A DNA stretch of 64,000 nucleotides from Streptomyces neyagawaensis (GCF_023516595.1 NZ_JAMGBG010000052.1:94225-158224); one strand, 5' to 3'. Shown: positions 8,944 through 17,710, numbered from the stretch's first letter. A program made the numbers and translations. The notes: a model not told the origin generated them from the sequence alone.

Positions 8944-9852
8944 GGAGATGCGCACGCCGCGCGCCCAGTCGGCGGCGCGCATCGGCTTCTTGCCCTGGGC
9001 CTGCACCCAGAGCAGCTCCACGGCGTACGAGCCGGTCCCGGCGTACACGTTGTTCTTGCCGACCTCCAGCGCGCCCGGCGCGAGTTCGGTCCGCCCGGGG
9101 ACCGGCGCGACATGGATGAGCTTCAGCCGCTCGCCCCGGAACGTGGTCCACGCGCCCGGCGCCGGTGTGCACCCGCGCACGACCCGGTCGACCCGCAGCG
9201 CGGGCGCGGCCCAGTCGATCCGTGCGTCGTCGACGGTGATCTTCGGGGCGAGGGTGATCCCGTCGGCGGGCTGAGGCACCGCCTTCAGGGTGCCGTCCTC
9301 GATCCCGTCCATGGTGGCGGCGAGCAGCCCGGCCCCCGCGAAGGCGAGCCGCGTCAACAGGTCGCCGCTGGTGTCGGTGGACCGGATCACCTCGGTGACC
9401 GTCCCGTACACCGGCCCGGAGTCGAGCCCCTCCTCGATGAGGAACGTGGACGCCCCGGTGATCTCGTCCCCCGCCATGATCGAGTGCTGCACGGGCGCGG
9501 CGCCGCGCCAGGCGGGCAGCAGCGAGAAGTGCAGGTTGACCCAGCCGTGCGCGGGGACGTCGAGGGCGACACGCGGCAACAGGGCTCCGTAGGCCACCAC
9601 CGGGCAGCAGTCCGGCGCGATCTCCCGCAGCCGGGCGAGGAAGTCCTCGTCCCTCGGCCGGTGCGGCTTCAGCACCTCGATGCCGGCCTCCTCGGCCCGC
9701 TGCGCCACGGGGCTCGCGACGAGCCGCCGTCCCCGTCCCGCCGGCGCGTCGGGCCGCGTCACCACCGCGGCCACCTCATGCCGCCCCGACGCGATCAGCG
9801 CGTCCAGGGCGGGAACCGCGACCTCGGGGGTACCAGCGAAGACAAGCCTCAT
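8908..9852 (-). CDS. fmt: methionyl-tRNA formyltransferase
   Basis: 314 residues from the ATG at 9850-9852. Transfers a formyl group from 10-formyl-THF to Met-tRNAfMet for translation initiation. The N-terminal formyltransferase domain has VFAGTPEVAVPAL and the catalytic HGWVNLHFSLLPAWRGAAPV segment (SLLP loop), followed by GDEITGASTFLIEEGLDSGPV. The C-terminal domain (about 205-310) binds tRNA. The final eight residues are encoded by the first unit of the tandem-repeat array, so the array has expanded to or from the 3' end of the gene. No terminator other than the repeat hairpins is seen before rsmB. Confidence 0.96.
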   Translation of the reverse strand: MRLVFAGTPEVAVPALDALIASGRHEVAAVVTRPDAPAGRGRRLVASPVAQRAEEAGIEVLKPHRPRDEDFLARLREIAPDCCPVVAYGALLPRVALDVPAHGWVNLHFSLLPAWRGAAPVQHSIMAGDEITGASTFLIEEGLDSGPVYGTVTEVIRSTDTSGDLLTRLAFAGAGLLAATMDGIEDGTLKAVPQPADGITLAPKITVDDARIDWAAPALRVDRVVRGCTPAPGAWTTFRGERLKLIHVAPVPGRTELAPGALEVGKNNVYAGTGSYAVELLWVQAQGKKPMRAADWARGVRISSGESLGTEGTV

Positions 9853-10255
9853 GGGTGACTGTCGGCCTCTCGGACGGAACTTCAACAACCCCTGCACACA
9901 AGACACAGGACAACGCACCAGTCTATGCCCCCGGCTCCCCCGCCGACCGCTCGCACCCCGCACCCCGCACCCCACCCTTCGCTCCAGCCGCCAGCCGCCC
10001 GCCGCCCGCCGCCAACGGGGTGTGATGCCAACGGTCGGTGCCCCCTGGGAAACCCTCGTGTGCCGGCCGCCCCGCGGGGACGGTGCGCGGGCGGGAGATC
10101 ACGTCGCACAGCCACCCTCACGCGCCCTGCACATATGCCCCCACGCCCCCACCCCGTTACCAGCGGAGCGAATCCGCGTTGGTCAAGAAAGAGTTGACCA
10201 CTACCGACCGCAATCGCGGTACTTCCTTTTCAACGCCGGTTCGAGAGGCTTGTTC
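9853..10255. other. 403-bp divergent intergenic region
   Basis: This gap separates fmt (leftward) from the HTH gene (rightward). It contains a C-rich low-complexity stretch at about 9955-10015 (CCCCGCACCCCGCACCCC and CCGCCCGCCGCC runs), a possible leftward -10 box TAGACT near 9924, and a perfect inverted repeat at 10180-10200 listed separately. No coding sequence with streptomycete codon bias is apparent. Confidence 0.5.
10180..10200. promoter_or_regulatory. perfect 7-7-7 inverted repeat, candidate operator
   Basis: TGGTCAA, seven bases, TTGACCA: a perfect inverted repeat with 7-bp arms centred 66 bases before the start of the HTH gene. The right arm contains TTGACC, which would serve as a -35 box, so a protein bound here should affect transcription of the HTH gene. 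Autoregulation by that protein is a guess. Confidence 0.45.
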
Positions 10256-10873
10256 ATGGCCGACCACGCAACCCACGACGCCCAGGCTCGGGCCAGCCTG
10301 CACTTGCTGGTGCGGGACATCGAGCGGGTCCGCCGGCAGGTGGACGCACTACGCACCCTCACCGCCCAACTGGGCAACGTCTACCGCCCGCGCCGCTCCG
10401 GCCCCTCCACGGGCTTCGTCGTCTACGGACGCGCCCCCGCCCCGACCGTCCGCCTCGCCCAGGAACTGCGGGACAGTGTCGAGACCCTGGTCACGGCCGC
10501 CGTGGACTTCGACCGCTCACTCGGTTTCTCGTGGGACGCGGTGGGCTCGGCCCTCGGGGTGACCAAACAAGCGGTGCACCGCCGCTACGGCGCCCGCCGC
10601 GCCGCCGCCCAGGCAGCGGCCGAGGCGGAGCGCACGGGAGAGCCGCAGGGCACCCGCACCGTCAACGTGGGCTCCGGCCTGCCGACGGTCCCCGCGGCCC
10701 GCTCCATGCCGAGCCAGCTGCCTGGCCAGATGCCCGGACAGATGCCGAGCCAGCTGCCTGGCCAGATGACGGGCCCGATGCCGAGTCAGATGCCCACGCA
10801 GCCGACAGCCGGCAGCCCAACCCTCCGGGACGAGGCAAGACCCACGGCTTTCCCCGGCCCGCGCAACGGCTGA
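10256..10873 (+). CDS. HTH-containing protein with Met/Pro/Gln-rich C-terminal repeats
   Basis: 205 residues from the ATG at 10256 (GAGAGG eight bases upstream). An N-terminal helical region (about 10-40) with heptad-like spacing is followed by a helix-turn-helix at about 91-113 (SWDAVGSALGVTKQAVHRRY), similar to the HTH of many streptomycete proteins with sigma-region-4-like folds. Residues 151-182 are a short repeat of MPSQLPGQ and MPGQ units, encoded by near-identical DNA at 10706-10801. Probable DNA-binding protein; target unknown. A hairpin with 10-bp arms at 10886-10911 follows and should terminate transcription. Confidence 0.8.
   Translation: MADHATHDAQARASLHLLVRDIERVRRQVDALRTLTAQLGNVYRPRRSGPSTGFVVYGRAPAPTVRLAQELRDSVETLVTAAVDFDRSLGFSWDAVGSALGVTKQAVHRRYGARRAAAQAAAEAERTGEPQGTRTVNVGSGLPTVPAARSMPSQLPGQMPGQMPSQLPGQMTGPMPSQMPTQPTAGSPTLRDEARPTAFPGPRNG
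10706..10801. repeat. intragenic tandem repeat encoding MPSQLPGQ units
   Basis: Two copies of ATGCCGAGCCAGCTGCCTGG (starting 10707 and 10752 approximately) followed by CCAGATG variants encode a Met-Pro-Ser-Gln-Leu-Pro-Gly-Gln repeat in the HTH protein. The near-identical DNA points to recent slippage or recombination, and the copy number may vary between strains. Confidence 0.75.
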
Positions 10874-10885
10874 CGACCCCCAGAC

Positions 10886-10911
10886 TGCCTCCCGGCCCCC
10901 ACCGGGAGGCA
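10886..10911 (+). terminator. hairpin after the HTH gene
   Basis: TGCCTCCCGG and CCGGGAGGCA form a perfect 10-bp stem with a six-base loop, 13 bases after the HTH gene stop. No T-tract follows, as is common in Streptomyces. Confidence 0.6.
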
Positions 10912-11004
10912 CCGCCGTACGCCGGCGACAACCCCGTACCAGGGCCCCGCCCTCATCCGCTCCCCACTCCCCGTACAGCGACGCCCCGGCTTTTCTGATC
11001 CTCC

Positions 11005-13155
11005 TCACCCAATGTCGAGGGGATCCACCCGGATCCGAACGCCCTCGCCGCCCCCACGCGCCATCCGCGCGGCCTGCGCGGTCTTCAGCGCGGCGGCCAG
11101 CGCCGCACCGCTCCCCGGTGGCACCCGGACCAACGCACGCTCCCACGCCTCCCCCGGCGGCGGTGCCCCCACCCGCCGTGCCCGCCCCGTCTCCACGACG
11201 GGCAACGGCACGGGCCCCAACACCTCCGCGTCCGGCGGCAGTTCCATGCCGCCCAGGAAGTCGGCCACCGCCTGGGCCGTACCCGACACGGCCGCCATCC
11301 GGGACACCGGCGGAAACCCCAGCTCGGCCCGGTCCGCAAGCTCCCGTACCGCGTGCCCCACCGGATCCCACCGCACGAGCGCCTGCACGGGCCGCAGTGT
11401 CGGCTCGGCGACCACGACGACCGTGCCGCCCACCCCCTGGTTCCGCACGAGCGCGGCCGCACCGATCCACCGGCGCAGCGCCTCCTCCCCGGCCCGCAGA
11501 TCGGGGCGCCCGAGCATGGCCCAGCCGTCGAGCAGCAGAGCGGCCGCGTACCCGCCCTCGGCGATCGGTTCGGCGCCGGGTGTGCTCACGACCAGCGCGG
11601 GCGTGCCCGGCACGGTGTCGAGCACATGTTCCCGCCCGGAGGTCCGCACCGGCACGGCGGGAAAGGCCCGCCCCAACTCCTCGGCAGTACGCCGCGCCCC
11701 CACGACCTGGGCCCTGAGCCGACGGCTCCCGCACTCAGGGCAGTGCCAGCCCTCCTCCTCACGCCCGCACCACCCGCACACCAGGGCACCGGCGCCCTCC
11801 CGCGCCTCCAACGGCCCCGCGCAGTGCCGGCACCGGGCGGGCTCCCGGCACTGCGCACAGGCCATCCTCGGCACGTATCCCCGCCGGGGCACCTGGACGA
11901 GGACGGGGCCGTCCCGCAGTCCGTCCCGGGCGACCTGCCAGGCGAGGCTGGGCAGACGCGCGGCCCGGGCCGCCTCGTCGCGCGCCAACTCCCCGTCCCC
12001 GACGGTCCGCACCAGCGGCGCGACGGCCCGCACCTGCTCCCTGGTGGCGACGATCGGCGCGGCCCACCCGCTCTCGACGAGCTGCGCGGCCTCCACGGTG
12101 CAGCTCCAGCTGCCCAGGAGGAAGGCACCCTTGTCCCGAGTCGCCCGCAGCTCCAGCACCTCCCGCACATGCGGGAAGGGGGCGTTGTCATCGCTGTGAC
12201 TGGCGTCGCCGTCGTCCCAGACGACGACCAGTCCCAGGTTCCGCACGGGGGCGAACATGGCGGCCCGGGTCCCGACGACGGCCCGTACCGCCCCCCGCCG
12301 CACCGCCAGCCACTCCCGGTACCGCCGCTCCTGCCCCGCGTCGGCGGTCAGCAGCGCGTGCTGCCCCTCCCCCAGCAGCTCCCGGAGGGCCTCGTCCACC
12401 CGCGCGGCGGGCCGCCCCGCCGGTACGACGACGAGCGCGCCCCGCCCGGAGGCCAGGGTCGCCTGCACGGCCCGCCCGATCTCCTCCGCCCAGTCGGGCC
12501 CCGGCAGGGCGGTCCACACCGCGCGCGGCGAACGACCGGCGGCCAGCGCCCGCAGGAACTCCGGGCCCCGCGCGTACCTCGCCCAGGACCCCGGTTCCGG
12601 CGCGGCCGGAGCGGGGGGCGGCCCGCCCGTCTCGGCCGCCTCGGCACGACCGTGGCGCGGCGGCACGGCCAGCTGGAGCACATCCGCGAGGCTCCCCGCG
12701 TACCGGTCCGCCACCGCCCGTGCGAGCCCCAGCAGCTCCGGGCTCAGCACCGGCTCAGGTGACACGACCTGGGCGAGCGCGGCCAAGGGTCCCGCGTAGT
12801 CCGACTCGGCGACCCGCTCGACGAGGAACCCGTCGATCAGCGAGCCGCCCTCCCGCCGCCCCTCCCGGACATTGCGCCCCCCGGCCCCGAAACGCACCCG
12901 CACCCGCACCCCCGGCTGCGCGACGGCGTCCAGTTCCTCGGGCACGGCGTAGTCGAAGTACCGGTCGAGATGCAGCACCCCTTTGTCGACCAGCACCCGG
13001 GCGACGGGCAACTCCTTCGCGAGGGCGGCCCCCCGCCACGTCCGCGGCTTGGCCCGCGGCGCCCGGGCCTTCTTCACGGCCTCCCGAATGAGCGCGAGCT
13101 GCTCCGCCCCCGCACCCCCCGCGTCACCACCACGCGTCCCGTCCTCGCTGCTCAC
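11005..13155 (-). CDS. priA: primosomal protein N' (PriA), actinobacterial type without a helicase P-loop
   Basis: 716 residues from a GTG at 13153-13155 (GGGAG upstream). PriA recognises stalled forks and reloads the replisome. The N-terminal 3'-DNA-binding domain (about 50-170) and the zinc-binding module are clear: CAQC, CRHC, CGWC and CPEC pairs at about 433-475. However, the Walker A position reads WTALPGPDW and the DEEH position reads WDDGDASH, so the ATPase motifs of E. coli PriA are lost. This is a known trait of actinobacterial PriA, annotated as probably lacking helicase activity. The gene is downstream of metK, separated by two strong hairpins. Confidence 0.93.
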   Translation of the reverse strand: MSSEDGTRGGDAGGAGAEQLALIREAVKKARAPRAKPRTWRGAALAKELPVARVLVDKGVLHLDRYFDYAVPEELDAVAQPGVRVRVRFGAGGRNVREGRREGGSLIDGFLVERVAESDYAGPLAALAQVVSPEPVLSPELLGLARAVADRYAGSLADVLQLAVPPRHGRAEAAETGGPPPAPAAPEPGSWARYARGPEFLRALAAGRSPRAVWTALPGPDWAEEIGRAVQATLASGRGALVVVPAGRPAARVDEALRELLGEGQHALLTADAGQERRYREWLAVRRGAVRAVVGTRAAMFAPVRNLGLVVVWDDGDASHSDDNAPFPHVREVLELRATRDKGAFLLGSWSCTVEAAQLVESGWAAPIVATREQVRAVAPLVRTVGDGELARDEAARAARLPSLAWQVARDGLRDGPVLVQVPRRGYVPRMACAQCREPARCRHCAGPLEAREGAGALVCGWCGREEEGWHCPECGSRRLRAQVVGARRTAEELGRAFPAVPVRTSGREHVLDTVPGTPALVVSTPGAEPIAEGGYAAALLLDGWAMLGRPDLRAGEEALRRWIGAAALVRNQGVGGTVVVVAEPTLRPVQALVRWDPVGHAVRELADRAELGFPPVSRMAAVSGTAQAVADFLGGMELPPDAEVLGPVPLPVVETGRARRVGAPPPGEAWERALVRVPPGSGAALAAALKTAQAARMARGGGEGVRIRVDPLDIG

Positions 13156-13184
13156 GCCAGCATTCTCCCAAACCCCACTGACAA

Positions 13185-13225
13185 CCGACGGCGCCCGCCG
13201 GTCGGGGATCGGCGGGCGCCGTCGG
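13185..13225. terminator. 16-bp perfect hairpin between metK and priA
   Basis: Arms 13185-13200 and 13210-13225 are perfectly complementary with a nine-base loop. It lies only 30 bases before the priA start, downstream of the metK hairpin, so it could be a second metK terminator or a structure in the priA leader. Confidence 0.65.
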
Positions 13226-13238
13226 CCCGGTGACAACG

Positions 13239-13276
13239 CCGAGGCCCGGCGCCCCAGAGGGGACACCGGGCCTCGG
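13239..13276 (-). terminator. metK terminator hairpin
   Basis: CCGAGGCCCGG (13239-13249) pairs with CCGGGCCTCGG (13266-13276), with an inner CCCC/GGGG pair. It begins 24 bases after the metK stop codon. Confidence 0.7.
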
Positions 13277-13299
13277 AAAGAACCGGAGGATTCCGCGTG

Positions 13300-14508
13300 C
13301 TACAGACCCGCAGCCTCGCGGAGGGCGTCCACACGGTCCGTGCGCTCCCACGTGAAGTCGGGGAGCTCACGGCCGAAGTGGCCGTACGCGGCGGTCTGGC
13401 CGTAGATCGGGCGGAGCAGGTCGAGGTCGCGGATGATCGCGGCGGGGCGGAGGTCGAAGACCTCGTCGATCGCCTTCTCGATCTTGTCCGTGTCGACCTT
13501 GGCGGTGCCGAAGGTCTCGACGAAGAGACCCACGGGCTCGGCCTTGCCGATGGCGTAGGCGACCTGGACCTCGCAGCGGGAGGCGAGGCCCGCGGCGACC
13601 ACGTTCTTGGCGACCCAGCGCATCGCGTACGCCGCGGAACGGTCCACCTTGGACGGGTCCTTGCCGGAGAAGGCGCCGCCGCCGTGGCGGGCCATGCCGC
13701 CGTACGTGTCGATGATGATCTTGCGGCCGGTCAGGCCGGCGTCACCCATGGGGCCGCCGATCTCGAAGCGGCCGGTCGGGTTGACCAGGAGGCGGTAGCC
13801 CTCGGTGTCCAGTTTGATGCCGTCGTCGAGGAGGGCCTTCAGCTCCGGCTCGACCACGAACTCGCGGATGTCCGGGGCGAGCAGCGACTCCAAGTCGATG
13901 TCGCTGGCGTGCTGCGAGGAGACCACGACCGTGTCGAGGCGGACCGCCTTGTCACCGTCGTACTCGATGGTGACCTGGGTCTTGCCGTCGGGACGCAGGT
14001 AGGGGATGGTGCCGTTCTTGCGGACCTCGGACAGACGCTTGGACAGACGGTGCGCCAGGAAGATCGGCAGCGGCATCAGCGTCGGCGTCTCGTCCGTCGC
14101 GTAGCCGAACATCAGGCCCTGGTCGCCGGCGCCCTGGCGGTCCAGCTCGTCCTCGTCGCCCTCGACCCGGTTCTCGTACGCCGTGTCGACACCCTGCGCG
14201 ATGTCCGGGGACTGCGAGCCGATCGACACCGACACACCACAGGACGCGCCGTCGAAGCCCTTCTTCGACGAGTCGTAGCCGATGGCCAGGATCGTGTCGC
14301 GCACGAGCTGGGCGATCGGCGCGTAGGCCTTGGTCGTGACCTCGCCGGCCACGTGCACCAGGCCGGTCGTGATGAGCGTCTCCACCGCGACGCGGGACGT
14401 GGGGTCCTCGCGCAGCAGTGCATCGAGAATGGCATCGCTGATCTGGTCAGCGATCTTGTCGGGGTGACCCTCGGTCACGGACTCCGAGGTGAACAGGCGA
14501 CGGGACAC
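13300..14508 (-). CDS. metK: S-adenosylmethionine synthetase
   Basis: 402 residues from a GTG at 14506-14508 (AGGGAG five bases upstream). Makes AdoMet from ATP and methionine; cytoplasmic homotetramer. Signature sequences are SVTEGHPDKIADQISD at the N-terminus, GAGDQGLMFGYA and the P-loop-like GGGAFSGKDPSKVDRSAAY. AdoMet level strongly affects antibiotic production and sporulation in streptomycetes. The 240 bp upstream holds the leader; I see no recognisable SAM riboswitch there. Flanked by coaBC upstream, so coaBC-metK readthrough is possible. Confidence 0.98.
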   Translation of the reverse strand: MSRRLFTSESVTEGHPDKIADQISDAILDALLREDPTSRVAVETLITTGLVHVAGEVTTKAYAPIAQLVRDTILAIGYDSSKKGFDGASCGVSVSIGSQSPDIAQGVDTAYENRVEGDEDELDRQGAGDQGLMFGYATDETPTLMPLPIFLAHRLSKRLSEVRKNGTIPYLRPDGKTQVTIEYDGDKAVRLDTVVVSSQHASDIDLESLLAPDIREFVVEPELKALLDDGIKLDTEGYRLLVNPTGRFEIGGPMGDAGLTGRKIIIDTYGGMARHGGGAFSGKDPSKVDRSAAYAMRWVAKNVVAAGLASRCEVQVAYAIGKAEPVGLFVETFGTAKVDTDKIEKAIDEVFDLRPAAIIRDLDLLRPIYGQTAAYGHFGRELPDFTWERTDRVDALREAAGL

Positions 14509-14748
14509 AACGCTCCCTGTGGTTGCAGCGGCTGCTGGCTGATCATTGGCGGACGGGACGGGGGCTGCGCCCGGCGTCGTCCGTGAACAGTTTATCGGTC
14601 GGTCTCGACCACCGGCCCACCTGTCTCGCCTCTCGGGAGCTCTGTGACCTGCGGCACGTGCATTCTGCCCAATGGCCGTCGCTGTCCGCCAGGGTCGCCA
14701 CACCCCTAAGTTGCGTCCTGTTCACGGTCCGTGGTGCGAATGGAGCAG

Positions 14749-15951
14749 TCAGCCCAGTCGGTGGACGACCAGATCCCACACCGTGTCGGCCAGGGCTTCC
14801 TTCGGGCCGTGGGGCACGGGCGTCTCGCTGCCGTCGGCTCCCAGCACGACGGCCTCGTTCTCCTCGGAGCCGAAGGTCTTGCGTTCCCCCACCTCGTTCA
14901 CCACGAGGAGGTCGCAGCCCTTGCGCGCGAGTTTGGCGCGGCCGTTGGCGAGGACGTCGTCGGTCTCCGCGGCGAAGCCGACGACCAGTTGCTCCGGACG
15001 GGGGCGGTTGGCCGCTATCTCGGCGAGGATGTCCGGATTACGGACCAGGACGATCGGCTCGGGGTCCTGGCCGTCCTTCTTCTTGATCTTGCCGGTGGCG
15101 TAGGTCTCCGGGCGGAAGTCCGCCACGGCGGCCGCCATGACCACCACGTCCGCGTCCGGCGCCGCCTTGAGCACCGCCTCGCGGAGCTGGACCGCCGTGC
15201 CGACGCGCACGACGTCCACGCCCGCCGGGTCCGGCAGGCCGGTGTTCGCCTCGATGAGCGTGACCCGGGCGCCCCGCGCGGCGGCCGTGCGGGCGAGGGC
15301 GTACCCCTGCTTGCCCGAGGAGCGGTTGCCGAGGAAGCGGACGGGGTCGAGGGGCTCCCGGGTGCCGCCGGCACTGACTACGACGTGCCGTCCGGCGAGG
15401 TCCGGTCCGGCGGTGCCGCGAGCAAGCACCCGGCGGCAGACCTCGAAGATCTCGGCGGGGTCCGGCAGCCGGCCCTTTCCGGTGTCGACGCCGGTCAGCC
15501 GGCCCACGGCCGGGTCGATGACGAGGGCGCCGCGGCGGCGCAGCGTCGCCACGTTCTCCTGGGTGGCCGGGTGCTCCCACATCTCGGTGTGCATCGCCGG
15601 GGCGAACACGACGGGGCAGCGGGCGGTGAGCAGGGTGTTGGTCAGCAGGTCGTCGGCCAGGCCGTGGGCGGCCTTGGCGAGCATGTCGGCCGTCGCCGGA
15701 GCCACGACGACGAGGTCGGCCTCCTGGCCGATGCGGACGTGGGGCACCTCGTGGACGCCGTCCCAGACCTCGGTGGAGACCGGGTTGCCGGAGAGCGCGG
15801 ACCAGGTGGCCGCACCGACGAAGTGCAGCGCGGAGTCGGTCGGCACGACCCGCACGTCATGCCCCGACTCGGTCAGCCTGCGGAGCAGCTCGCACGCCTT
15901 GTAGGCGGCGATGCCACCGCTGACCCCCAGAACGACCTTCGGCTTGCCCAC
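14749..15951 (-). CDS. coaBC: bifunctional phosphopantothenoylcysteine decarboxylase/synthase CoaBC
   Basis: 400 residues from a GTG at 15949-15951 with GGGGAGG upstream. Performs two steps of coenzyme A synthesis: CTP-dependent ligation of phosphopantothenate with Cys (CoaB, about 185-400) and FMN-dependent decarboxylation (CoaC, about 1-180). CoaC motifs are GVSGGIAAYKACEL, the catalytic-region His of DSALHFVGA and PAMHTEMW (the usual Asn is His, as in other actinobacteria). CoaB shows SAGGTREPLDPVRFLGNRSS and the KIKKKDGQ lysine region. Downstream of rpoZ, as is usual in Streptomyces. Confidence 0.96.
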   Translation of the reverse strand: MGKPKVVLGVSGGIAAYKACELLRRLTESGHDVRVVPTDSALHFVGAATWSALSGNPVSTEVWDGVHEVPHVRIGQEADLVVVAPATADMLAKAAHGLADDLLTNTLLTARCPVVFAPAMHTEMWEHPATQENVATLRRRGALVIDPAVGRLTGVDTGKGRLPDPAEIFEVCRRVLARGTAGPDLAGRHVVVSAGGTREPLDPVRFLGNRSSGKQGYALARTAAARGARVTLIEANTGLPDPAGVDVVRVGTAVQLREAVLKAAPDADVVVMAAAVADFRPETYATGKIKKKDGQDPEPIVLVRNPDILAEIAANRPRPEQLVVGFAAETDDVLANGRAKLARKGCDLLVVNEVGERKTFGSEENEAVVLGADGSETPVPHGPKEALADTVWDLVVHRLG

Positions 15952-16025
15952 CGGGCCTCCCCGCACTCGAACCCGAACCTGACCGATGTACACCGCGGCT
16001 CGTCGGCGTACGCACCCATCACACA

Positions 16026-16060
16026 CCACAGGCCCGACAGTCGCGCTGTCGGGCCTGTGG
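16026..16060. terminator. 15-bp perfect hairpin after rpoZ
   Basis: Arms 16026-16040 and 16046-16060 pair perfectly around a five-base loop, 56 bases after the rpoZ stop. The five A residues at 16061-16065 are on the wrong side for a U-tract in the rpoZ direction, so it is a hairpin-only terminator if it acts as one. Confidence 0.6.
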
Positions 16061-16115
16061 AAAAACCTACCGCGGTTCGCGGATATGACTATCCGACGAA
16101 ACCGTCGTGTGCTGC

Positions 16116-16385
16116 TTACGCGGGGCCGTCGACGGCCTCGGACGTCAGCAGACCCGCGTTGATCTCGCGCAGGGCGATCGAGAGCGGCTTCTCGTGGACG
16201 TGCGTGTCGACGAGGGGACCGACGTACTCGAGGAGGCCCTCGCCGAGCTGCGAGTAGTACGCGTTGATCTGGCGGGCACGCTTGGCCGCGTAGATCACGA
16301 GGCTGTACTTCGAGTCGGTGGCCTCGAGGAGCTCGTCGATCGGCGGGTTGATGATGCCCTCGGGCGCGGAGATGGAAGAGGACAC
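16116..16385 (-). CDS. rpoZ: DNA-directed RNA polymerase omega subunit
   Basis: 89 residues, normal for actinobacterial omega. GTG start at 16383-16385. It stabilises the beta-prime subunit during polymerase assembly; in Streptomyces its loss impairs development and antibiotic production. The characteristic core is NPPIDELLEATDSKYSLVIY followed by AAKRARQINAYY. Located 51 bases downstream of gmk, the standard gmk-rpoZ-coaBC order. Confidence 0.97.
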   Translation of the reverse strand: MSSSISAPEGIINPPIDELLEATDSKYSLVIYAAKRARQINAYYSQLGEGLLEYVGPLVDTHVHEKPLSIALREINAGLLTSEAVDGPA

Positions 16386-16436
16386 GCTCTACCTTCCGAT
16401 GGATGGGAAAGATTCAGTGTGCAGCGTCAGTGACGA

Positions 16437-17030
16437 TCACACAACGTCCATCAAGGCTAGCAGCTCGCGGGCCACGTCCTCGACGGAGGTGTTGACCAGG
16501 GTGACATCGAACTCCGGCTCGGCCGCGAGTTCGACCTTGGCCGCCTCCAGGCGGCGTTCGATCACCTCGGGCGGTTCGGTGCCCCGGCCGGTGAGCCGGC
16601 GGACCAGCTCGTCCCAGGAGGGCGGAGCCAGGAACACCAGCTGGGCGTCGGGCATGGTCTCGCGGACCTGCCGGGCGCCCTGGAGGTCGATCTCCAGCAG
16701 GACCGGCTCGCCACGCTCCAGGCGCTCGAGCACGGCGCCCCGCGGGGTGCCGTAGCGGTTGCCGGCGAACTCGGCCCACTCCAGCAGCTCGCCGTTGGCG
16801 ATCAGCTTGTCCATCTCGTCGTCGGTGACGAAGAAGTAGTGGACGCCGTCCTTCTCGCCGGGGCGGGGCTTGCGGGTCGTCGCCGACACCGAGAGCCAGA
16901 CCTCTGGATGCGCCTTGCGCATATGGGCGACGACCGTGCTCTTGCCGACCCCCGAGGGGCCGGAGAGCACGGTCAGCCGCGGACGTACGTCCGGGGGCTC
17001 GGGGGTCGTCCCCCGGAATGTTGCAGCCAT
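16437..17030 (-). CDS. gmk: guanylate kinase
   Basis: 197 residues. Phosphorylates GMP to GDP with ATP. The P-loop is LSGPSGVGKSTVV (about residues 22-34), followed by the GMP-binding SATTRKPRPGEKDGVHYFFV and GELLEWAEFAGNRYGTPR segments; LLEIDLQGARQVR completes the family pattern. It lies 57 bases downstream of sihF and upstream of rpoZ. The linkage of GMP metabolism and RNA polymerase omega is conserved across bacteria. Confidence 0.97.
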   Translation of the reverse strand: MAATFRGTTPEPPDVRPRLTVLSGPSGVGKSTVVAHMRKAHPEVWLSVSATTRKPRPGEKDGVHYFFVTDDEMDKLIANGELLEWAEFAGNRYGTPRGAVLERLERGEPVLLEIDLQGARQVRETMPDAQLVFLAPPSWDELVRRLTGRGTEPPEVIERRLEAAKVELAAEPEFDVTLVNTSVEDVARELLALMDVV

Positions 17031-17087
17031 GCAGCGATTATTCCAGCAATCCCGGAGTGCCCGGGACTCCCTGACCGCAGTACCGGG

Positions 17088-17411
17088 TCAGGAACCGGTG
17101 CTGCCGAACTCACGCTCCAGGGATGCGATCTGGTTGGAGCCGAGGCCGCGCACACGACGGCTCTCGGAGATGCCGAGTCGCTCCATGATCTGCTTGGCGC
17201 GGACCTTGCCCACGCCGGGCAGCGACTCAAGGAGGGCGGAGACCTTCATCTTGCCGATGACGTCGTTCTCCTGGCCCTGCTTGATGACCTCGTGCAGGGA
17301 GGCGCCGGAGTGCTTGAGTCGATTCTTGACCTCGGCCCGCTCCCGGCGAGCCGCGGCGGCCTTTTCGAGCGCGGCTGCGCGCTGTTCAGGGGTAAGGGGC
17401 GGAAGAGCCAC
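17088..17411 (-). CDS. sihF: streptomycete integration host factor sIHF (MihF family)
   Basis: 107 residues from a GTG at 17409-17411 with GAGGTGAC seven bases upstream; this start gives the published sIHF length and its MALPPLTPEQRAAALEKA beginning. The protein has a long N-terminal helix (about 8-40) and a helix-two-turns-helix DNA-binding domain with SLPGVGKVRAKQIMERLGIS. sIHF binds DNA without strong sequence preference, affects topology, and influences sporulation and antibiotic production. Named from family knowledge; the sequence is typical. Confidence 0.95.
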   Translation of the reverse strand: MALPPLTPEQRAAALEKAAAARRERAEVKNRLKHSGASLHEVIKQGQENDVIGKMKVSALLESLPGVGKVRAKQIMERLGISESRRVRGLGSNQIASLEREFGSTGS

Positions 17412-17710
17412 GCCTACGTCACCTCGGATGTCGAACTGTCGGATACGGACCGGTGAGGAACCTAGTCGCCCCACACCTGGGGAGTACGAGCAACACGCCT
17501 GCCCGTTCTCCCCCTACTGCCTGGAGGGCGTGGGAGGTGCCCTCACTCGTCGGAGACTAGCGGCCAACTCCGCCAGAGTCAGCGAGAACAGCGGAAAAGT
17601 CCTGGTCAGCCTCCCTGGAGTCGGACATAAGCCGCATAATGCCCCGGATTTGAGGATGTATTCAGACTCAAGCCGTCCGGTAAGCGCCGCCGGAGCACTC
17701 ATCGGAGGTC
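17412..17710. other. 299-bp leader/intergenic region between pyrF and sihF
   Basis: This region has lower GC than its surroundings between about 17590 and 17690 and contains TTGAGG...CTCAA half-sites (17649-17671). It should hold the sihF promoter. A short open frame that starts at 17702 contains two TTA codons and lacks streptomycete third-position GC bias, so I regard it as non-coding. Confidence 0.4.

Noticed and set aside
14509..14748. SAM riboswitch before metK
   Set aside because: I looked for SAM-I/SAM-II core motifs in the 240-bp leader and saw none.
17514..17702. A 62-codon open frame between pyrF and sihF with two TTA codons
   Set aside because: Attractive as a bldA target, but it has no good ribosome site and its third-position GC is far below that of genes here; it is more likely the sihF leader.
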